A stretch of DNA of 40,310 nt from Pseudomonadota bacterium (lineage in GTDB: Bacteria; Pseudomonadota; Gammaproteobacteria; Burkholderiales; Thiobacillaceae), in NCBI GenBank assembly GCA_030690985.1, contig JAUYFG010000047.1:1-40310 (forward strand), in the 5' to 3' direction. This document shows positions 27,054-34,963 of the stretch, one piece after another. Both the position numbers and the translations under genes were made by a program. The notes beneath the pieces are model-generated. The model was not told the origin of the DNA. It saw only the letters and a list, made by a program, of their open reading frames with translations, and did not search any database. Numbering within the stretch: the first letter of the stretch is position 1; every line of letters starts with the position of its first letter.

Positions 27054-27098
27054 GAATGACGCTGCAAGATGGGCTCCAACGCGACAGGATTTCGGCAG
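27054..27098. repeat. Direct repeat over the adaptor start (copy 2 of 2)
   Basis: This copy matches 26866-26910 at 44 of 45 positions. It contains a vestigial SD and TTG codon that now lead nowhere. It lies between the adaptor gene and hisD. Confidence 0.9.
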
Positions 27099-27190
27099 AC
27101 TGAAAGGGGGCGTGCCGGTTCCCTGAAATAGCTGCCGAGGGTAAACCAATGGCTATAATTCCGCACTGCACAATTTGCCCCAGGCCTGCC

Positions 27191-28498
27191 ATGACCGATC
27201 TTGCCATCGCCCGTCTCGACGCCGCTTCCCCCGATTTCCGCGCCCGCCTCTCCGAACTTCTGGCGTTCAACGACGCCACCGATAGCGCGGTCAGTCACGC
27301 CGTTTCGGAAATCCTCGCCGCCGTGAAAACACGCGGCGATGCGGCGGTCATCGAATACACCGCGCGCTTCGACCGCCTTGAGGTGGCGGACATGGCCGCG
27401 CTGGAAATCTCGCAAGAAGAATTGCATGCGGCGCTGGGCAAGTTGCCGTTGCGCCTGGAGCAGTCTTTGCGCAAAGCGGCCGAACGGGTGCGCGTCTATC
27501 ACGAGAAGCAACGCCAGGAATCCTGGACCTATACCGAGGAAGACGGCACGGTGCTCGGCCAGCAGGTCACCGCCCTGGATCGCGTCGGCCTCTATGTGCC
27601 GGGCGGCAAGGCGGCTTACCCATCTTCCGTGCTGATGAATGCCATCCCCGCCAAGGTGGCGGGCGTGAAGGAACTCATCATGGTGGTGCCCACTCCGGAC
27701 GGTGTGCGCAACGATCTGGTGCTGGCGGCGGCCGCTGTGGCCGGGGTCGATCGCGTATTCACCATCGGCGGCGCCCAGGCCGTGGCCGCTCTGGCCTACG
27801 GCACCGCAACCATCCCGCAGGTGGACAAGATCGTCGGCCCCGGCAACGCCTACGTCGCCGAAGCCAAACGCCGGGTGTTCGGCATCGTCGGCATCGACAT
27901 GATCGCCGGCCCCTCGGAAATCCTGGTCATCTGCGACGGCAAGACCGACCCCGACTGGATCGCGATGGACCTGTTCTCGCAGGCCGAACACGACGAACTC
28001 GCGCAATCCATCCTGATCTGCCCGGATGCCGCCTACCTCGACGCCGTCCAGGCCAGCGTGAACAAACTGCTGCCGACCCTGCCACGCCAGGCGGTGATTA
28101 CCGCATCGATCAGCAACCGCGCCGGCCTCATCCTCTGCCGCGACCTCGACGAAGCGGCGGAAATCGCCAACTTCATCGCCCCGGAACACCTGGAACTGTC
28201 GGTGGAAGATCCCAACGCCATGCTCCCGAAGATTCGCCACGCCGGCGCCATCTTCATGGGCCGCAACACCTGCGAGGCGATCGGCGACTACTGCGCCGGC
28301 CCCAACCACGTCCTGCCTACCTCGCGCACCGCGCGCTTCTCCTCCCCCCTGGGGGTCTACGACTTCCAGAAACGCTCCAGCCTGATCCACGTCTCCGCCC
28401 AGGGCGCCCACACCCTCGGCGAAATCGCCAGCGCCCTGGCCTACGGTGAAGGCCTGCAGGCACACGGCCGTTCCGCTGAATATCGGATGGGGCGTTGA
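27191..28498 (+). CDS. hisD: Histidinol dehydrogenase
   Basis: This 435-residue enzyme performs the last two steps of histidine synthesis, histidinol to histidine, with NAD+ and a zinc ion. Family motifs are present: [61 protein letters not shown] (zinc and catalytic region) and [13 protein letters not shown]. The start at 27191 ([11 protein letters not shown]) fits the family; an in-frame ATG at 27149 adds an unlikely leader. No other his gene lies beside it. The last eight codons lie inside a segment that is duplicated directly downstream. Confidence 0.96.
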   Translation: MTDLAIARLDAASPDFRARLSELLAFNDATDSAVSHAVSEILAAVKTRGDAAVIEYTARFDRLEVADMAALEISQEELHAALGKLPLRLEQSLRKAAERVRVYHEKQRQESWTYTEEDGTVLGQQVTALDRVGLYVPGGKAAYPSSVLMNAIPAKVAGVKELIMVVPTPDGVRNDLVLAAAAVAGVDRVFTIGGAQAVAALAYGTATIPQVDKIVGPGNAYVAEAKRRVFGIVGIDMIAGPSEILVICDGKTDPDWIAMDLFSQAEHDELAQSILICPDAAYLDAVQASVNKLLPTLPRQAVITASISNRAGLILCRDLDEAAEIANFIAPEHLELSVEDPNAMLPKIRHAGAIFMGRNTCEAIGDYCAGPNHVLPTSRTARFSSPLGVYDFQKRSSLIHVSAQGAHTLGEIASALAYGEGLQAHGRSAEYRMGR

Positions 28499-28519
28499 AG
28501 TAGCGTCAGCGCGTAGCGC

Positions 28520-28613
28520 GTAGGGCGGATGAGCCGGCGTCTTCTTGCCGGTGTTATCCGCCGAATGCCAAACATTCGGCGGAAGGCGCGATAAAGCCGC
28601 TTTTCCGCCCTAC
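28520..28613. repeat. Palindromic repeat, family E (copy 1)
   Basis: The outer arms GTAGGGCGGA and TCCGCCCTAC enclose CCGAATG/CATTCGG inner arms. It directly follows hisD and could act as a transcription end. Confidence 0.85.
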
Positions 28614-28655
28614 GCGTGCTGAATATCGGATGGGGCGTTGAAGTAGCGTCAGCGC

Positions 28656-28749
28656 GTAGGGCGGATGAGCCGGCGTCTTCTAGCCGGTGTTATCCGCCGA
28701 ATGCCAAACATTCGGCGGAAGGCGCGATAAAGCCGCTTTTCCGCCCTAC
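28656..28749. repeat. Palindromic repeat, family E (copy 2)
   Basis: This copy is identical to the first apart from one base, and arose with the tandem duplication. It lies between the convergent hisD and fdxB genes. Confidence 0.85.
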
Positions 28750-28802
28750 GCGTGCTGGACGTGGCATTTTGAATGTCGAATCGTGAAGGGTGAATTGGGG
28801 CT

Positions 28803-29093
28803 TTACGCGGCGATGGCCAGGGCTTCGTGGGTGTGGCAACCCTTCGGACAGACGCGGGCGCAGGAGCCGCAGCCGATGCAGTCGAGCAGGTTCTTCAGCG
28901 ACATCACGCTCATCTGGTCTTCGTCGAGATCCTCATCCATTTCGTCTTCGTCACGCGCCTCCAGTTCGAACACATCGCGCGGGCAGACCTTGTAGCAGCG
29001 GCCGCAGCCGATGCAGGTCTTCTGATCGAGGGCGACGATAAAGGTCGGGGTGTAGGGCGTGCCGCCTCGGGTTAGTGCGCTATAGGCGTCCAT
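28803..29093 (-). CDS. fdxB: Nif-specific ferredoxin III, 2[4Fe-4S]
   Basis: This 96-residue protein has two cluster motifs, CIGCGRCYKVCP (Cys27, 30, 33, 37) and CIGCGSCARVCP (Cys72, 75, 78, 82), joined by a very acidic linker (DEDEMDEDLDEDQ). This spacing matches FdxB, the ferredoxin III encoded in nif operons, which supplies electrons for cofactor assembly or nitrogenase. It starts 2 bp after the DUF683 gene, so they are translated together. It is the last gene of the nif operon here. Confidence 0.92.
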   Translation of the reverse strand: MDAYSALTRGGTPYTPTFIVALDQKTCIGCGRCYKVCPRDVFELEARDEDEMDEDLDEDQMSVMSLKNLLDCIGCGSCARVCPKGCHTHEALAIAA

Positions 29094-29095
29094 GT

Positions 29096-29311
29096 TCAGC
29101 CTTTCTGCGCAGCCGCCAGGCGGGCATTGGCATCGGCCCAGGCCTGACAGGCATCGTAGGTGGATTGGGCGATGCCCGGAATTTCCAGGTAGCCGGCCGG
29201 CAGTTTGTCTTCCACCAGGTCGTGCAACTGGGAGGCCCATTCGCTGGAAATGCGCTTGAGTTTCTTGACCTCGCGGTCGAGTGCTTTCAGTTCGTCGTCA
29301 GTCATGGTCAT
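29096..29311 (-). CDS. Nif-associated DUF683 (CCE_0567-type) small protein
   Basis: This 71-residue helical protein (DDELKALDREVKKLKRISSEWASQLHDLVEDKLPAGYLEIPGIA...) fits the DUF683 family found after nifX/DUF269 genes in nif operons; a cyanobacterial member is a small helical-hairpin metalloprotein. The start is MTMTDDEL at 29311, with a second ATG at 29305 as an alternative. Longer upstream frames read through palindromic repeats. It lies between the DUF269 gene and fdxB, the usual order. Confidence 0.87.
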   Translation of the reverse strand: MTMTDDELKALDREVKKLKRISSEWASQLHDLVEDKLPAGYLEIPGIAQSTYDACQAWADANARLAAAQKG

Positions 29312-29371
29312 GTTCTCAATCCGAAACGCCGGCTCGGCGAAATCGTTCGTGGCGAGCCGACGACTTTCATG

Positions 29372-29545
29372 TAGCGCCGGCATACCCGCAAGGGGTAGGC
29401 CGTGGTTGTTGCCGCCCAAACCCCGGCGGCAACAACCACGCTCTCCTTGCCGGCGTCTTTCAGGAAAGCCGGCTGGATACCCGCAAGGGGTAGGCCGTGG
29501 TTTGTAAGCCGCTGAAGCGGCAACAACCACGCTCAGCCGGCGCTA
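29372..29545. repeat. Composite palindromic repeat, family F, between two nif genes
   Basis: The outer ends TGTAGCGCCGGC and GCCGGCGCTACA form one palindrome. Inside are two units beginning TACCCGCAAGGGGTAGGCCG, each with its own inverted arms (CGTGGTTGTTGCCGCC with GGCGGCAACAACCACG). The right end supplies the TAG stop of the DUF269 gene. A related unit lies at 40037-40088. Confidence 0.85.
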
Positions 29546-29998
29546 CAGCCCCGCTACTTCCGGGTATTTGCCGATGATTTCCAGCGCCACCGAGAGGTAC
29601 TTGTCGGCCTCGTCCTTCATCTTCGAGTAGCTGTCGTAGCCGTAGCGGTGGACGTCGCGCACGGTGCGGTCCATCACCACCAGCTTGCCGACGGTGATCA
29701 GCGCGCGGCCGAAACCTTCGTGGGTGATGTTGAGCATGGGCACGGCAATCTGGCCGCATTCCTTCTCGATCAACACCGCGATGCCGTTGTAGAAGGCCTT
29801 CACCCGTGACAGGGTTTCTTCGTCCGGGTCGCCGATCACCGGGATCTGGCGGCGCTGCTCCTTGGTGACGATGTACGGTGCGAGGATGCGTTCCACGCTC
29901 CAGCCGTCGTAGGTGCCGTAGTTGTCGAGGGCACGCACCTGCCTGAGCATTTCCTTGATGAAGTCGGTTTCCATGATGGGGTCGTGTGTTTCGCTCAT
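29543..29998 (-). CDS. NifX-associated nitrogen fixation protein (DUF269)
   Basis: This 151-residue protein (FIKEMLRQVRALDNYGTYDGWS...RRQIPVIGDPDEETLSRVKAFYNGIAVLIEKECG) matches the DUF269 family found next to nifX in diazotrophs. Its role in nitrogenase cofactor assembly is not settled. The ATG has an excellent SD (AGGAGAACCTC) and overlaps the stop of the rseC-like gene in ATGA. The TAG stop lies in the terminal GTAGCGCC of a palindromic repeat. Confidence 0.93.
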   Translation of the reverse strand: MSETHDPIMETDFIKEMLRQVRALDNYGTYDGWSVERILAPYIVTKEQRRQIPVIGDPDEETLSRVKAFYNGIAVLIEKECGQIAVPMLNITHEGFGRALITVGKLVVMDRTVRDVHRYGYDSYSKMKDEADKYLSVALEIIGKYPEVAGL

Positions 29999-30426
29999 GA
30001 GGTTCTCCTGGGGGTTGATGAAGGAATGGGGTGAGCCTGGATGCGGGGTGTCGGCGCCAGAAAACGCGCGGCGATCAGGCCGCTGGTGAAGCCGAATACG
30101 GCGGCGAGCGCGGCGGCGAGGTCGCCCATGCCGCTCGCATCGGCCAAGGCGGCAGCGGCCACGGCGAGCACGGTGGGCAGCAAGTAGGCGAACAGGCCGG
30201 CGCGCAGCAGCTCGGCTTCGTCCACGCACAGCAGCAGTTCGTCGCCGACTTGGGCATGCGAGTCGGCAATCGGCAGATCAGGCCGGCGGTTCGACAGGAA
30301 ATCGCCCAAGCCGGAAATGCCACAGGTGGATTTCGACTGGCAGGCGGAGCAGCCGGATTCCTGGTTGGCCGCCACCCAGGCCATGCCATTGGCGGCGGAA
30401 ACGACGCGGACGCAGGTTTCGATCAT
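29995..30426 (-). CDS. RseC/MucC-family membrane protein within the nif operon
   Basis: This 143-residue protein has a Cys cluster (Cys5, Cys26, Cys29, Cys35 in SGCSACQSKSTCGIS) and two hydrophobic segments (about 80-103 and 107-128), the layout of the SoxR-reducing system RseC family. RseC proteins work with Rnf/Rsx electron-transfer complexes or modulate sigma-E. Both ends overlap nif genes by ATGA (nifX upstream, DUF269 downstream), so it is an integral operon member. A link to Rnf-driven electron supply for nitrogenase is inference. Confidence 0.88.
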   Translation of the reverse strand: MIETCVRVVSAANGMAWVAANQESGCSACQSKSTCGISGLGDFLSNRRPDLPIADSHAQVGDELLLCVDEAELLRAGLFAYLLPTVLAVAAAALADASGMGDLAAALAAVFGFTSGLIAARFLAPTPRIQAHPIPSSTPRRTS

Positions 30427-30914
30427 TCCGACCACCCTTCCGCTGCCATCGCCGCGAAACGGTCGGCGTCCTTGTTCTGCCAGCGTTTGGCCAGCCAGGC
30501 CGGCGGTTCGTTTTTCAAACTTTGATTGAGGCCGCACAGCAGTTCATCGACCAGCGTGCCTTCTTCGACTTTCATCGGCTGGATGCCGGCGGCGAGCAGC
30601 TGCTTGATCGCGGAAGCGCCGACCGCGTTGCAGTACACCGCCGCACAGCCTTCCAGCAGCTCGATCTTGCGGGCCAGCTTGCCTTCGTGTTTGTCAGTAA
30701 AGCCATCCATCGCGACGTCGCTGTCATGGAATTCGGCGACTTCCACCAGGCGGGCATCATCTTGTGCCAACTGGTAAATGCAGAACGCCTCGGCGGCGCC
30801 GAAATGCTGGTCCACTACCCGGCGATTCGAGCTGGCGAAGGCGATTTTCACGCTGTTTTTGTCACGCATAGCGGCGGCCTTTTCAGTGGAGTGGACGAGT
30901 TTCAGGTGTCGCAT
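30423..30914 (-). CDS. nifX: Nitrogen fixation protein NifX (FeMo-cofactor carrier)
   Basis: This 163-residue protein contains the NifX/NafY-type domain: [28 protein letters not shown], with the conserved His-Phe-Gly, and the later [29 protein letters not shown]. NifX binds FeMo-co precursors during nitrogenase maturation. The ATG at 30914 is set by a strong SD, GGGGGAGG, and matches family N-termini (MRHLKLVHS). It overlaps the end of nifN by 32 bp and the rseC-like gene by 4 nt. Confidence 0.94.
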   Translation of the reverse strand: MRHLKLVHSTEKAAAMRDKNSVKIAFASSNRRVVDQHFGAAEAFCIYQLAQDDARLVEVAEFHDSDVAMDGFTDKHEGKLARKIELLEGCAAVYCNAVGASAIKQLLAAGIQPMKVEEGTLVDELLCGLNQSLKNEPPAWLAKRWQNKDADRFAAMAAEGWSE

Positions 30915-32307
30915 GTGCGGCCTCCCCCGGACGGCTGGCATAGACGGAACGGGTGGCGGCGACGTCGTGATGGCCGTGCTCGACGATCAAATTGGCGAGG
31001 TCGAACAGCGCCTGGCGGGTGCCGCGATAGCCCACCCATAGTTTCTGATAACCGCCGATCAGGTCGTATTGCGGGAACCCGGCGCGCAGCAGTGGCACGC
31101 CCAGGCGCCGCGCGGTTTCGGCGGCGTGGGAATTGCAGATCACCAGATCGACGCCGTGTTCGCGCGCCGCCAGTTCCAGGTCTTCCAGATCGCCCAGCTT
31201 GACCTGCGCCGCCGGCACCTTTCCCAGAATCGGGGCTTTTGCCGGAGCGACTGCGGCAGTGACTTCACAGCCCATGCCGGCGACCAGGTCGGCCAGCGCA
31301 AACAGCAGGTCCGGGTCGCCGGCGATGGCGACGCGGGCGAAGCCGAGCATGAAATGGGTATCCACCATCGCGTCCTGCAACTGCGCGCGCTGGCGTTCTA
31401 TTTTTTCCGGCACCGGCTGGCCGCTGATTTCGGCCAGGGCCGAGATGAAGACATCCATCGCCTCCAGGCCCATCAGCGTATCGAAGCGGTAGTCGGGCAC
31501 GCCGGTGCGGCTCTTCAACAGGTCGGCGGCGGGATTGAGCGAAGCGCCGATGACCAGCGTTGCCGCCGCCTCGCCCAGCGCCATGATCTCCGAGACCGGC
31601 GTGCCGCCCACGGTCAGCGGGCTGGATTCCTGATCCGTCAGATGGCCATCGAGCGAATCCGACAGGTCCGGCAGCAACACCGGGCGCAGGCCGAACAACT
31701 CGATCAATTCCTTGATATGTTCCAGATCGCCGGGTGTGAGCAGCGAGCCGGCCAGCACGTTGATTCGTTTTGTGGGAGCGGCCTTGGCCGCGATAGGGCT
31801 GGCGGCATTCGCGGCCAAGGCCGCTCCTACAGGTACCAGCACGTCGATCATCGCCTTCACCGCCAGCGCGTAGCCGGATTCCAGGCAACCGGTGAAATCC
31901 GGCGTATTCACCGCAATCACTGGAATGCCGTCGAACTCGGGATGCTTGGCGCGGAACTGGCGCACCAGGCCGTGAATATCCGTGCCCTGGGTTTCCGATA
32001 GCCCCGTGGTCGGCAGCCCGATCAGCGCCGGCTGGTTCTTCTCGGCGATAGTCGCGAGACCCTGGATTACGTTGTCGTCGGCGTTCATCACCGTGGAAAC
32101 CTGATCCATCGCCGTCGTCTGCAAGGGAATCGGTTCGCGGAAATGGCGCACGAAGAACACCTTGCCGAACGCCGTGCAGCCCTGCGAACCATGCAGCATC
32201 GGCACCGCCCGGTCGATGCCCAGGAAGGCCAGCGACGCGCCCACCGGCTGACTGACTTTCAGCGGATTGACGGCAAGCGCCTTGTTGCGTTTGATGATCT
32301 CGGCCAT
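30883..32307 (-). CDS. nifN: Nitrogenase FeMo-cofactor scaffold subunit NifN, with in-frame repeat insertion
   Basis: This 474-residue protein resembles NifK and pairs with NifE to build the FeMo-cofactor precursor. The start [17 protein letters not shown] at 32307 and the motifs [18 protein letters not shown] and [36 protein letters not shown]-like (Cys44) are typical. Residues 160-179 ([20 protein letters not shown]) are encoded by a family B palindromic repeat inserted in frame. The first in-frame ATG at 32358 falls in the sigma-54 promoter and is excluded; no good SD precedes 32307. nifE is not beside it, and nifN heads the operon. Confidence 0.94.
   Translation of the reverse strand: MAEIIKRNKALAVNPLKVSQPVGASLAFLGIDRAVPMLHGSQGCTAFGKVFFVRHFREPIPLQTTAMDQVSTVMNADDNVIQGLATIAEKNQPALIGLPTTGLSETQGTDIHGLVRQFRAKHPEFDGIPVIAVNTPDFTGCLESGYALAVKAMIDVLVPVGAALAANAASPIAAKAAPTKRINVLAGSLLTPGDLEHIKELIELFGLRPVLLPDLSDSLDGHLTDQESSPLTVGGTPVSEIMALGEAAATLVIGASLNPAADLLKSRTGVPDYRFDTLMGLEAMDVFISALAEISGQPVPEKIERQRAQLQDAMVDTHFMLGFARVAIAGDPDLLFALADLVAGMGCEVTAAVAPAKAPILGKVPAAQVKLGDLEDLELAAREHGVDLVICNSHAAETARRLGVPLLRAGFPQYDLIGGYQKLWVGYRGTRQALFDLANLIVEHGHHDVAATRSVYASRPGEAAHATPETRPLH
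31771..31831. repeat. Palindromic repeat, family B, inside nifN
   Basis: The arms TGTGGGAGCGGCCTTGGCCG.. and ..CGGCCAAGGCCGCTCCTACA match at 22 of 23 positions around a 15-nt loop. The 61-bp element lies wholly within the nifN reading frame, which stays open. It is of the same type as the copy at 7193-7250. Confidence 0.93.
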
Positions 32308-32347
32308 GGGGATGGGGATGACGAGCGTGGAGGATGGGTACTCCCTC

Positions 32348-32362
32348 GCAATCCGCATGCCA
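32348..32362 (-). promoter_or_regulatory. Sigma-54 promoter of the nifN operon
   Basis: On the minus strand the sequence is TGGCATGCGGATTGC. It matches the -24/-12 consensus TGGCACG-N4-TTGC at all but one position, with the invariant GG and GC ten nucleotides apart. Transcription would start near 32336, giving a leader of about 30 nt before the nifN ATG. Confidence 0.85.
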
Positions 32363-32406
32363 GAGGTAAAACGCTGTTATTTCAGTGGGTTGTCGGTGCG
32401 TGTCGT

Positions 32407-32422
32407 TGTCGCAAAGGCGACA
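32407..32422. promoter_or_regulatory. NifA upstream activator site
   Basis: TGT-CGCAAAGGCG-ACA is an exact TGT-N10-ACA NifA site, within a longer palindrome TTGTCGC-AAAG-GCGACAA. It is centred about 80 bp upstream of the predicted nifN start, the usual distance for NifA acting on sigma-54 polymerase through DNA looping. Confidence 0.85.
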
Positions 32423-32667
32423 AGCGGGGGTGGGGATGGTGACGCCCGACAATCCGGCGGCGCGGTTTTCCGGCGTCCATGCCGCCGAACGTCTCACCTG
32501 TCAGCCAAGAAACCTCTGGAGGCCATGACCCGGGGATTTGCCGGCTCTTGGGCCAGGAGCCCCGGCAAGACTGCGATAGCGGATCTGCGGAGTCGGCTAT
32601 GCTCGCGCCTTTCCATTGGCCGGCGCCGCTGCCTGGGCCGGCGGACCCAATTTTCGGAGCAGCACAG

Positions 32668-33204
32668 ATGGCTTCTTTTGCGGAGCAGTTATTAAAAGCC
32701 GGCCTGGTCGACAATAAAAAAGTCAAACAGGCCAACCACGACAAGAGCAAGCAGAAGAAGGTCGAGCGCCGGACCGGCACGCAAAGTGTCGATGAAGCGC
32801 GCCTGGCCGCGCTCGAAATGCAACGCAAGAATGCCGAACGGGCCCGGGAACTCAATGCCCAGCGCGATGCGGTCGCCACCCAAAAGGCGATCGAAGCGCA
32901 AATTGCCCAGATGGTGCGGCAGAATCGCCAGAGCAAGGGCACTGGCGACATCGCCTACAACTTCACCCGAGGCAACAAGATCGACCGGCTGTATGTGTCG
33001 GCTGCGGTCAAGGCGCATTTAACGGCCGGGCACCTGGTGATCGTCTGCCAGGGCGGCACCACCGAATTGGTTCCCCGAGTGATCGCCGACAAGATCGCCG
33101 AGCGCGATGCCTCGCTCGTCGTTCGGGTGAACAAGACCAACACCGAGATCGCTGCGGACGACCCGTATGCCGCCTTCCAGATACCGGATGACTTGATGTG
33201 GTAA
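32668..33204 (+). CDS. DUF2058 family protein (YaiL-like)
   Basis: This 178-residue cytoplasmic protein begins MASFAEQLLKAGLVDNKKVKQ and has a highly charged coiled-coil (about 15-90) followed by a compact C-terminal domain (AYNFTRGNKIDRLYVSAAVKAHLTAGHLVIV...DIPYAAFQIPDDLMW-like). This is the DUF2058/YaiL layout, sometimes annotated as a nucleoprotein or polynucleotide enzyme regulator; the function is unproven. The start at 32668 is the family start; the upstream frame to 32479 is not typical. It is divergent from nifN. Confidence 0.88.
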   Translation: MASFAEQLLKAGLVDNKKVKQANHDKSKQKKVERRTGTQSVDEARLAALEMQRKNAERARELNAQRDAVATQKAIEAQIAQMVRQNRQSKGTGDIAYNFTRGNKIDRLYVSAAVKAHLTAGHLVIVCQGGTTELVPRVIADKIAERDASLVVRVNKTNTEIAADDPYAAFQIPDDLMW

Positions 33205-33334
33205 CTCGGGTGGCCTGCGTGAGTGATGCAGCGGCTACATGGCTGTTCCCGGATTGGAAAAAAGTCCGGAGTGAACTGCGGCAGAATGGCCGCCTTTATT
33301 TCCAGTTCTGAAACCGTTTGCAGGAGCCATTTGT

Positions 33335-33706
33335 ATGGAAATCCCCGCCTGGGTGCGCCAGTTGTTCCAGACCATCGACGCCCGCGACGCGGCTGCCTTC
33401 GCCGCCTATCTGGCCGAAGACGGCACCTTCCGCTACGGCAGCCAGCCCGTCGTGGCCGGCAGAGAAGCGGTACGCGAGTATGTGGCGGCTTTCTTCGCCG
33501 GCATGAATGGCATCAGCCACGAATTGACCGGGTTCTGGTGGAGAGAGGCGGGTGAGGTGTGTTTCGTTCAGGGCGAGGTGACCTATCACTTGCCCAACGC
33601 GGCGGTAGTCACCCTGCCTTTCCTCAATCTGTTCCGCATGCGTGATACGGCCATCGTCGAGTACCTGATCTACACCGACCCGACGCCGCTGTTTCAGGGT
33701 TCGTAG
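33335..33706 (+). CDS. NTF2-like/SnoaL-like domain protein
   Basis: This 123-residue protein has the cone-shaped NTF2-like pattern: an N-terminal helix (WVRQLFQTIDARDAAAFAAYLAEDGTFRYG), GREAVREYVAAFF, then beta strands ending in RDTAIVEYLIYTD. Members are small hydrolases, isomerases or binding proteins, so no specific function can be given. The ATG has the SD CAGGAG. The TAG stop lies at the start of a decayed family A repeat. Confidence 0.78.
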   Translation: MEIPAWVRQLFQTIDARDAAAFAAYLAEDGTFRYGSQPVVAGREAVREYVAAFFAGMNGISHELTGFWWREAGEVCFVQGEVTYHLPNAAVVTLPFLNLFRMRDTAIVEYLIYTDPTPLFQGS

Positions 33707-33732
33707 CTTAGGCAAGGCTCAACGTACCCAAC
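33703..33732. repeat. Decayed half of a family A repeat
   Basis: GTAGCTTAGGCAAGGCTCAA and the following CGTACCCAACC resemble the left arm of family A with several substitutions; the right arm is missing. It supplies the stop codon of the NTF2-like gene. Confidence 0.5.
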
Positions 33733-33791
33733 CGATGTGACATCAAGCACGCCAGGGAAATGGCGCGCGAAATACCCGAGAGGAGTGAACC

Positions 33792-34073
33792 ATGACCCGT
33801 TTCACAGCATTCGACGCCGCCGACTATCTGACCGATGAGGAGACCATTGCGGCTTACCTGAGCGCCGCCCTGGAAGACCCCGATCCAGACCTTTTTCTGG
33901 TGGCGGTGAAGGACGTGGCCCGCGCCCGTGGCATGACGCAACTGGCGAAGGATTCCGGGCTCGGGCGCGAGAGCCTGTACAAGGCACTCGCCCCCGGTGC
34001 GAAGCCGCGTTACGAGACGGTGATGAAAGTGGTGCGCGCGCTGGGGGTGAAGTTGCACGCCGAAGTGGCGTGA
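33792..34073 (+). CDS. HigA-type antitoxin without visible toxin
   Basis: This 93-residue protein (MTRFTAFDAADYLTDEETIAAYLSAALEDPDPDLFLVAVKDVARARGMTQLAKDSGLGRESLYKAL) matches the addiction-module antidote family TIGR02684, with a helix-turn-helix at about 45-75. Its partner is normally a HigB/RelE-type toxin encoded directly upstream. Here the upstream gap is only 85 bp and the next gene is the NTF2-like gene, so no toxin is present. It may be an orphan regulator. The SD GAGAGGAG is strong. Confidence 0.85.
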   Translation: MTRFTAFDAADYLTDEETIAAYLSAALEDPDPDLFLVAVKDVARARGMTQLAKDSGLGRESLYKALAPGAKPRYETVMKVVRALGVKLHAEVA

Positions 34074-34131
34074 GTGCTTGCGGCATGCGCACGGCCAGCG
34101 GTGAGCGATACTCGATTGCGGCTACGCAGGG

Positions 34132-34848
34132 ATGATTCCCTGGCTCCACCCCGCCACGCCGTTTCCCCCGCTGGAGACAGCGTTGACGGAACCCAACGGC
34201 TTGCTTGCGGCGGGGGATGATCTGTCGCTGCCGCGCCTGCTGGAGGCCTACCGGCATGGCATCTTTCCCTGGTTCAACGAAGGCGAGCCGGTTCTGTGGT
34301 GGTCGCCCGATCCGCGCATGGTGTTGTTTCCGGATGAATTCAAACGCTCCCGTTCGCTCAAGAAAAGGCTCGCGCGCGCCGATTACGAAGTGCGGGTGGA
34401 CACGGCGTTCACCCGGGTGATGCGGGCGTGCGCCGAATCGCGTGGCGAAGGCGGCGGCACCTGGATCGGCGAGCCGATGATCGCGGCGTATGGCGCACTG
34501 CATGAGGCGGGTTATGCACACTCTTTCGAAACCTGGATGGATGGCGAGGACGGTGAAGAACTGGTTGGGGGTCTGTACGGCGTCGCTGTGGGTAGGGCAT
34601 TCTTCGGAGAGTCCATGTTCACGCGTAAGACCGATGCCTCGAAGATCGCACTGGCGCATCTGGTCGCCACCCTCGAACAACATGATTTCGGCGTCATCGA
34701 CTGCCAGATGAACACGGCGCATCTCGCCTCCCTGGGCGCGCGCGCGATTCCGCGCGGCGAATTCAGCCGCCTGCTGGCGGCGCTGACGCAGCAATCGCGG
34801 GCAAGCCCGCTCCTGCCCTGGTGCTCGCCATGTCGCCTCGGCAAATGA
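34132..34848 (+). CDS. aat: Leucyl/phenylalanyl-tRNA--protein transferase
   Basis: This 238-residue enzyme adds Leu or Phe to proteins with N-terminal Lys or Arg, sending them to ClpS/ClpAP. Family motifs include [69 protein letters not shown] and [21 protein letters not shown]. The C-terminal tail after about residue 222 is encoded partly by a family B half repeat and so is not native. It lies just upstream of bpt, the other N-end-rule transferase. Confidence 0.95.
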   Translation: MIPWLHPATPFPPLETALTEPNGLLAAGDDLSLPRLLEAYRHGIFPWFNEGEPVLWWSPDPRMVLFPDEFKRSRSLKKRLARADYEVRVDTAFTRVMRACAESRGEGGGTWIGEPMIAAYGALHEAGYAHSFETWMDGEDGEELVGGLYGVAVGRAFFGESMFTRKTDASKIALAHLVATLEQHDFGVIDCQMNTAHLASLGARAIPRGEFSRLLAALTQQSRASPLLPWCSPCRLGK

Positions 34849-34933
34849 AGCCCGTCGTAGGAGCCGGCTTGCCGGCGACAGCAACGGTTTGCCCAAGCGC
34901 TGCCGTCGTAATCGCGGGCAAGCCCGCTCCTAC
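34791..34933. repeat. Cluster of family B repeat halves at the aat-bpt junction
   Basis: Three partial elements occur: AATCGCGGGCAAGCCCGCTC at 34794 inside the aat 3' end, GTAGGAGCCGGCTTGCCGGC at 34857, and AATCGCGGGCAAGCCCGCTC followed by CTAC at 34911-34933. The middle and last form one composite palindrome. Confidence 0.8.
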
Positions 34934-34963
34934 GGTCGATCAGCCGGTTTTTCACGGCAACGC

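Larger units (their letters stand above)
28475..28753. repeat. Near-perfect tandem duplication including the hisD 3' end
   Basis: Copy 1 is 28475-28617 (143 bp) and copy 2 is 28618-28753 (136 bp). They differ by a 7-bp insertion in copy 1 (GCGCGTA repeated) and one substitution. Each unit begins with the last eight codons of hisD and its TGA, then holds a whole family E palindrome. Confidence 0.93.

Noticed and set aside
27005-28465. 486-codon minus-strand frame opposite hisD
   Set aside because: hisD is unambiguous on the plus strand; the antisense frame runs into a palindromic repeat.
28475-28753. CRISPR-like array
   Set aside because: Only two tandem units with no spacers; each is a palindromic repeat plus a gene-end copy.
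32499-32514. Second NifA site (TGT-N10-ACC)
   Set aside because: The last base differs from the required ACA and the position is far from the promoter; treated as chance.
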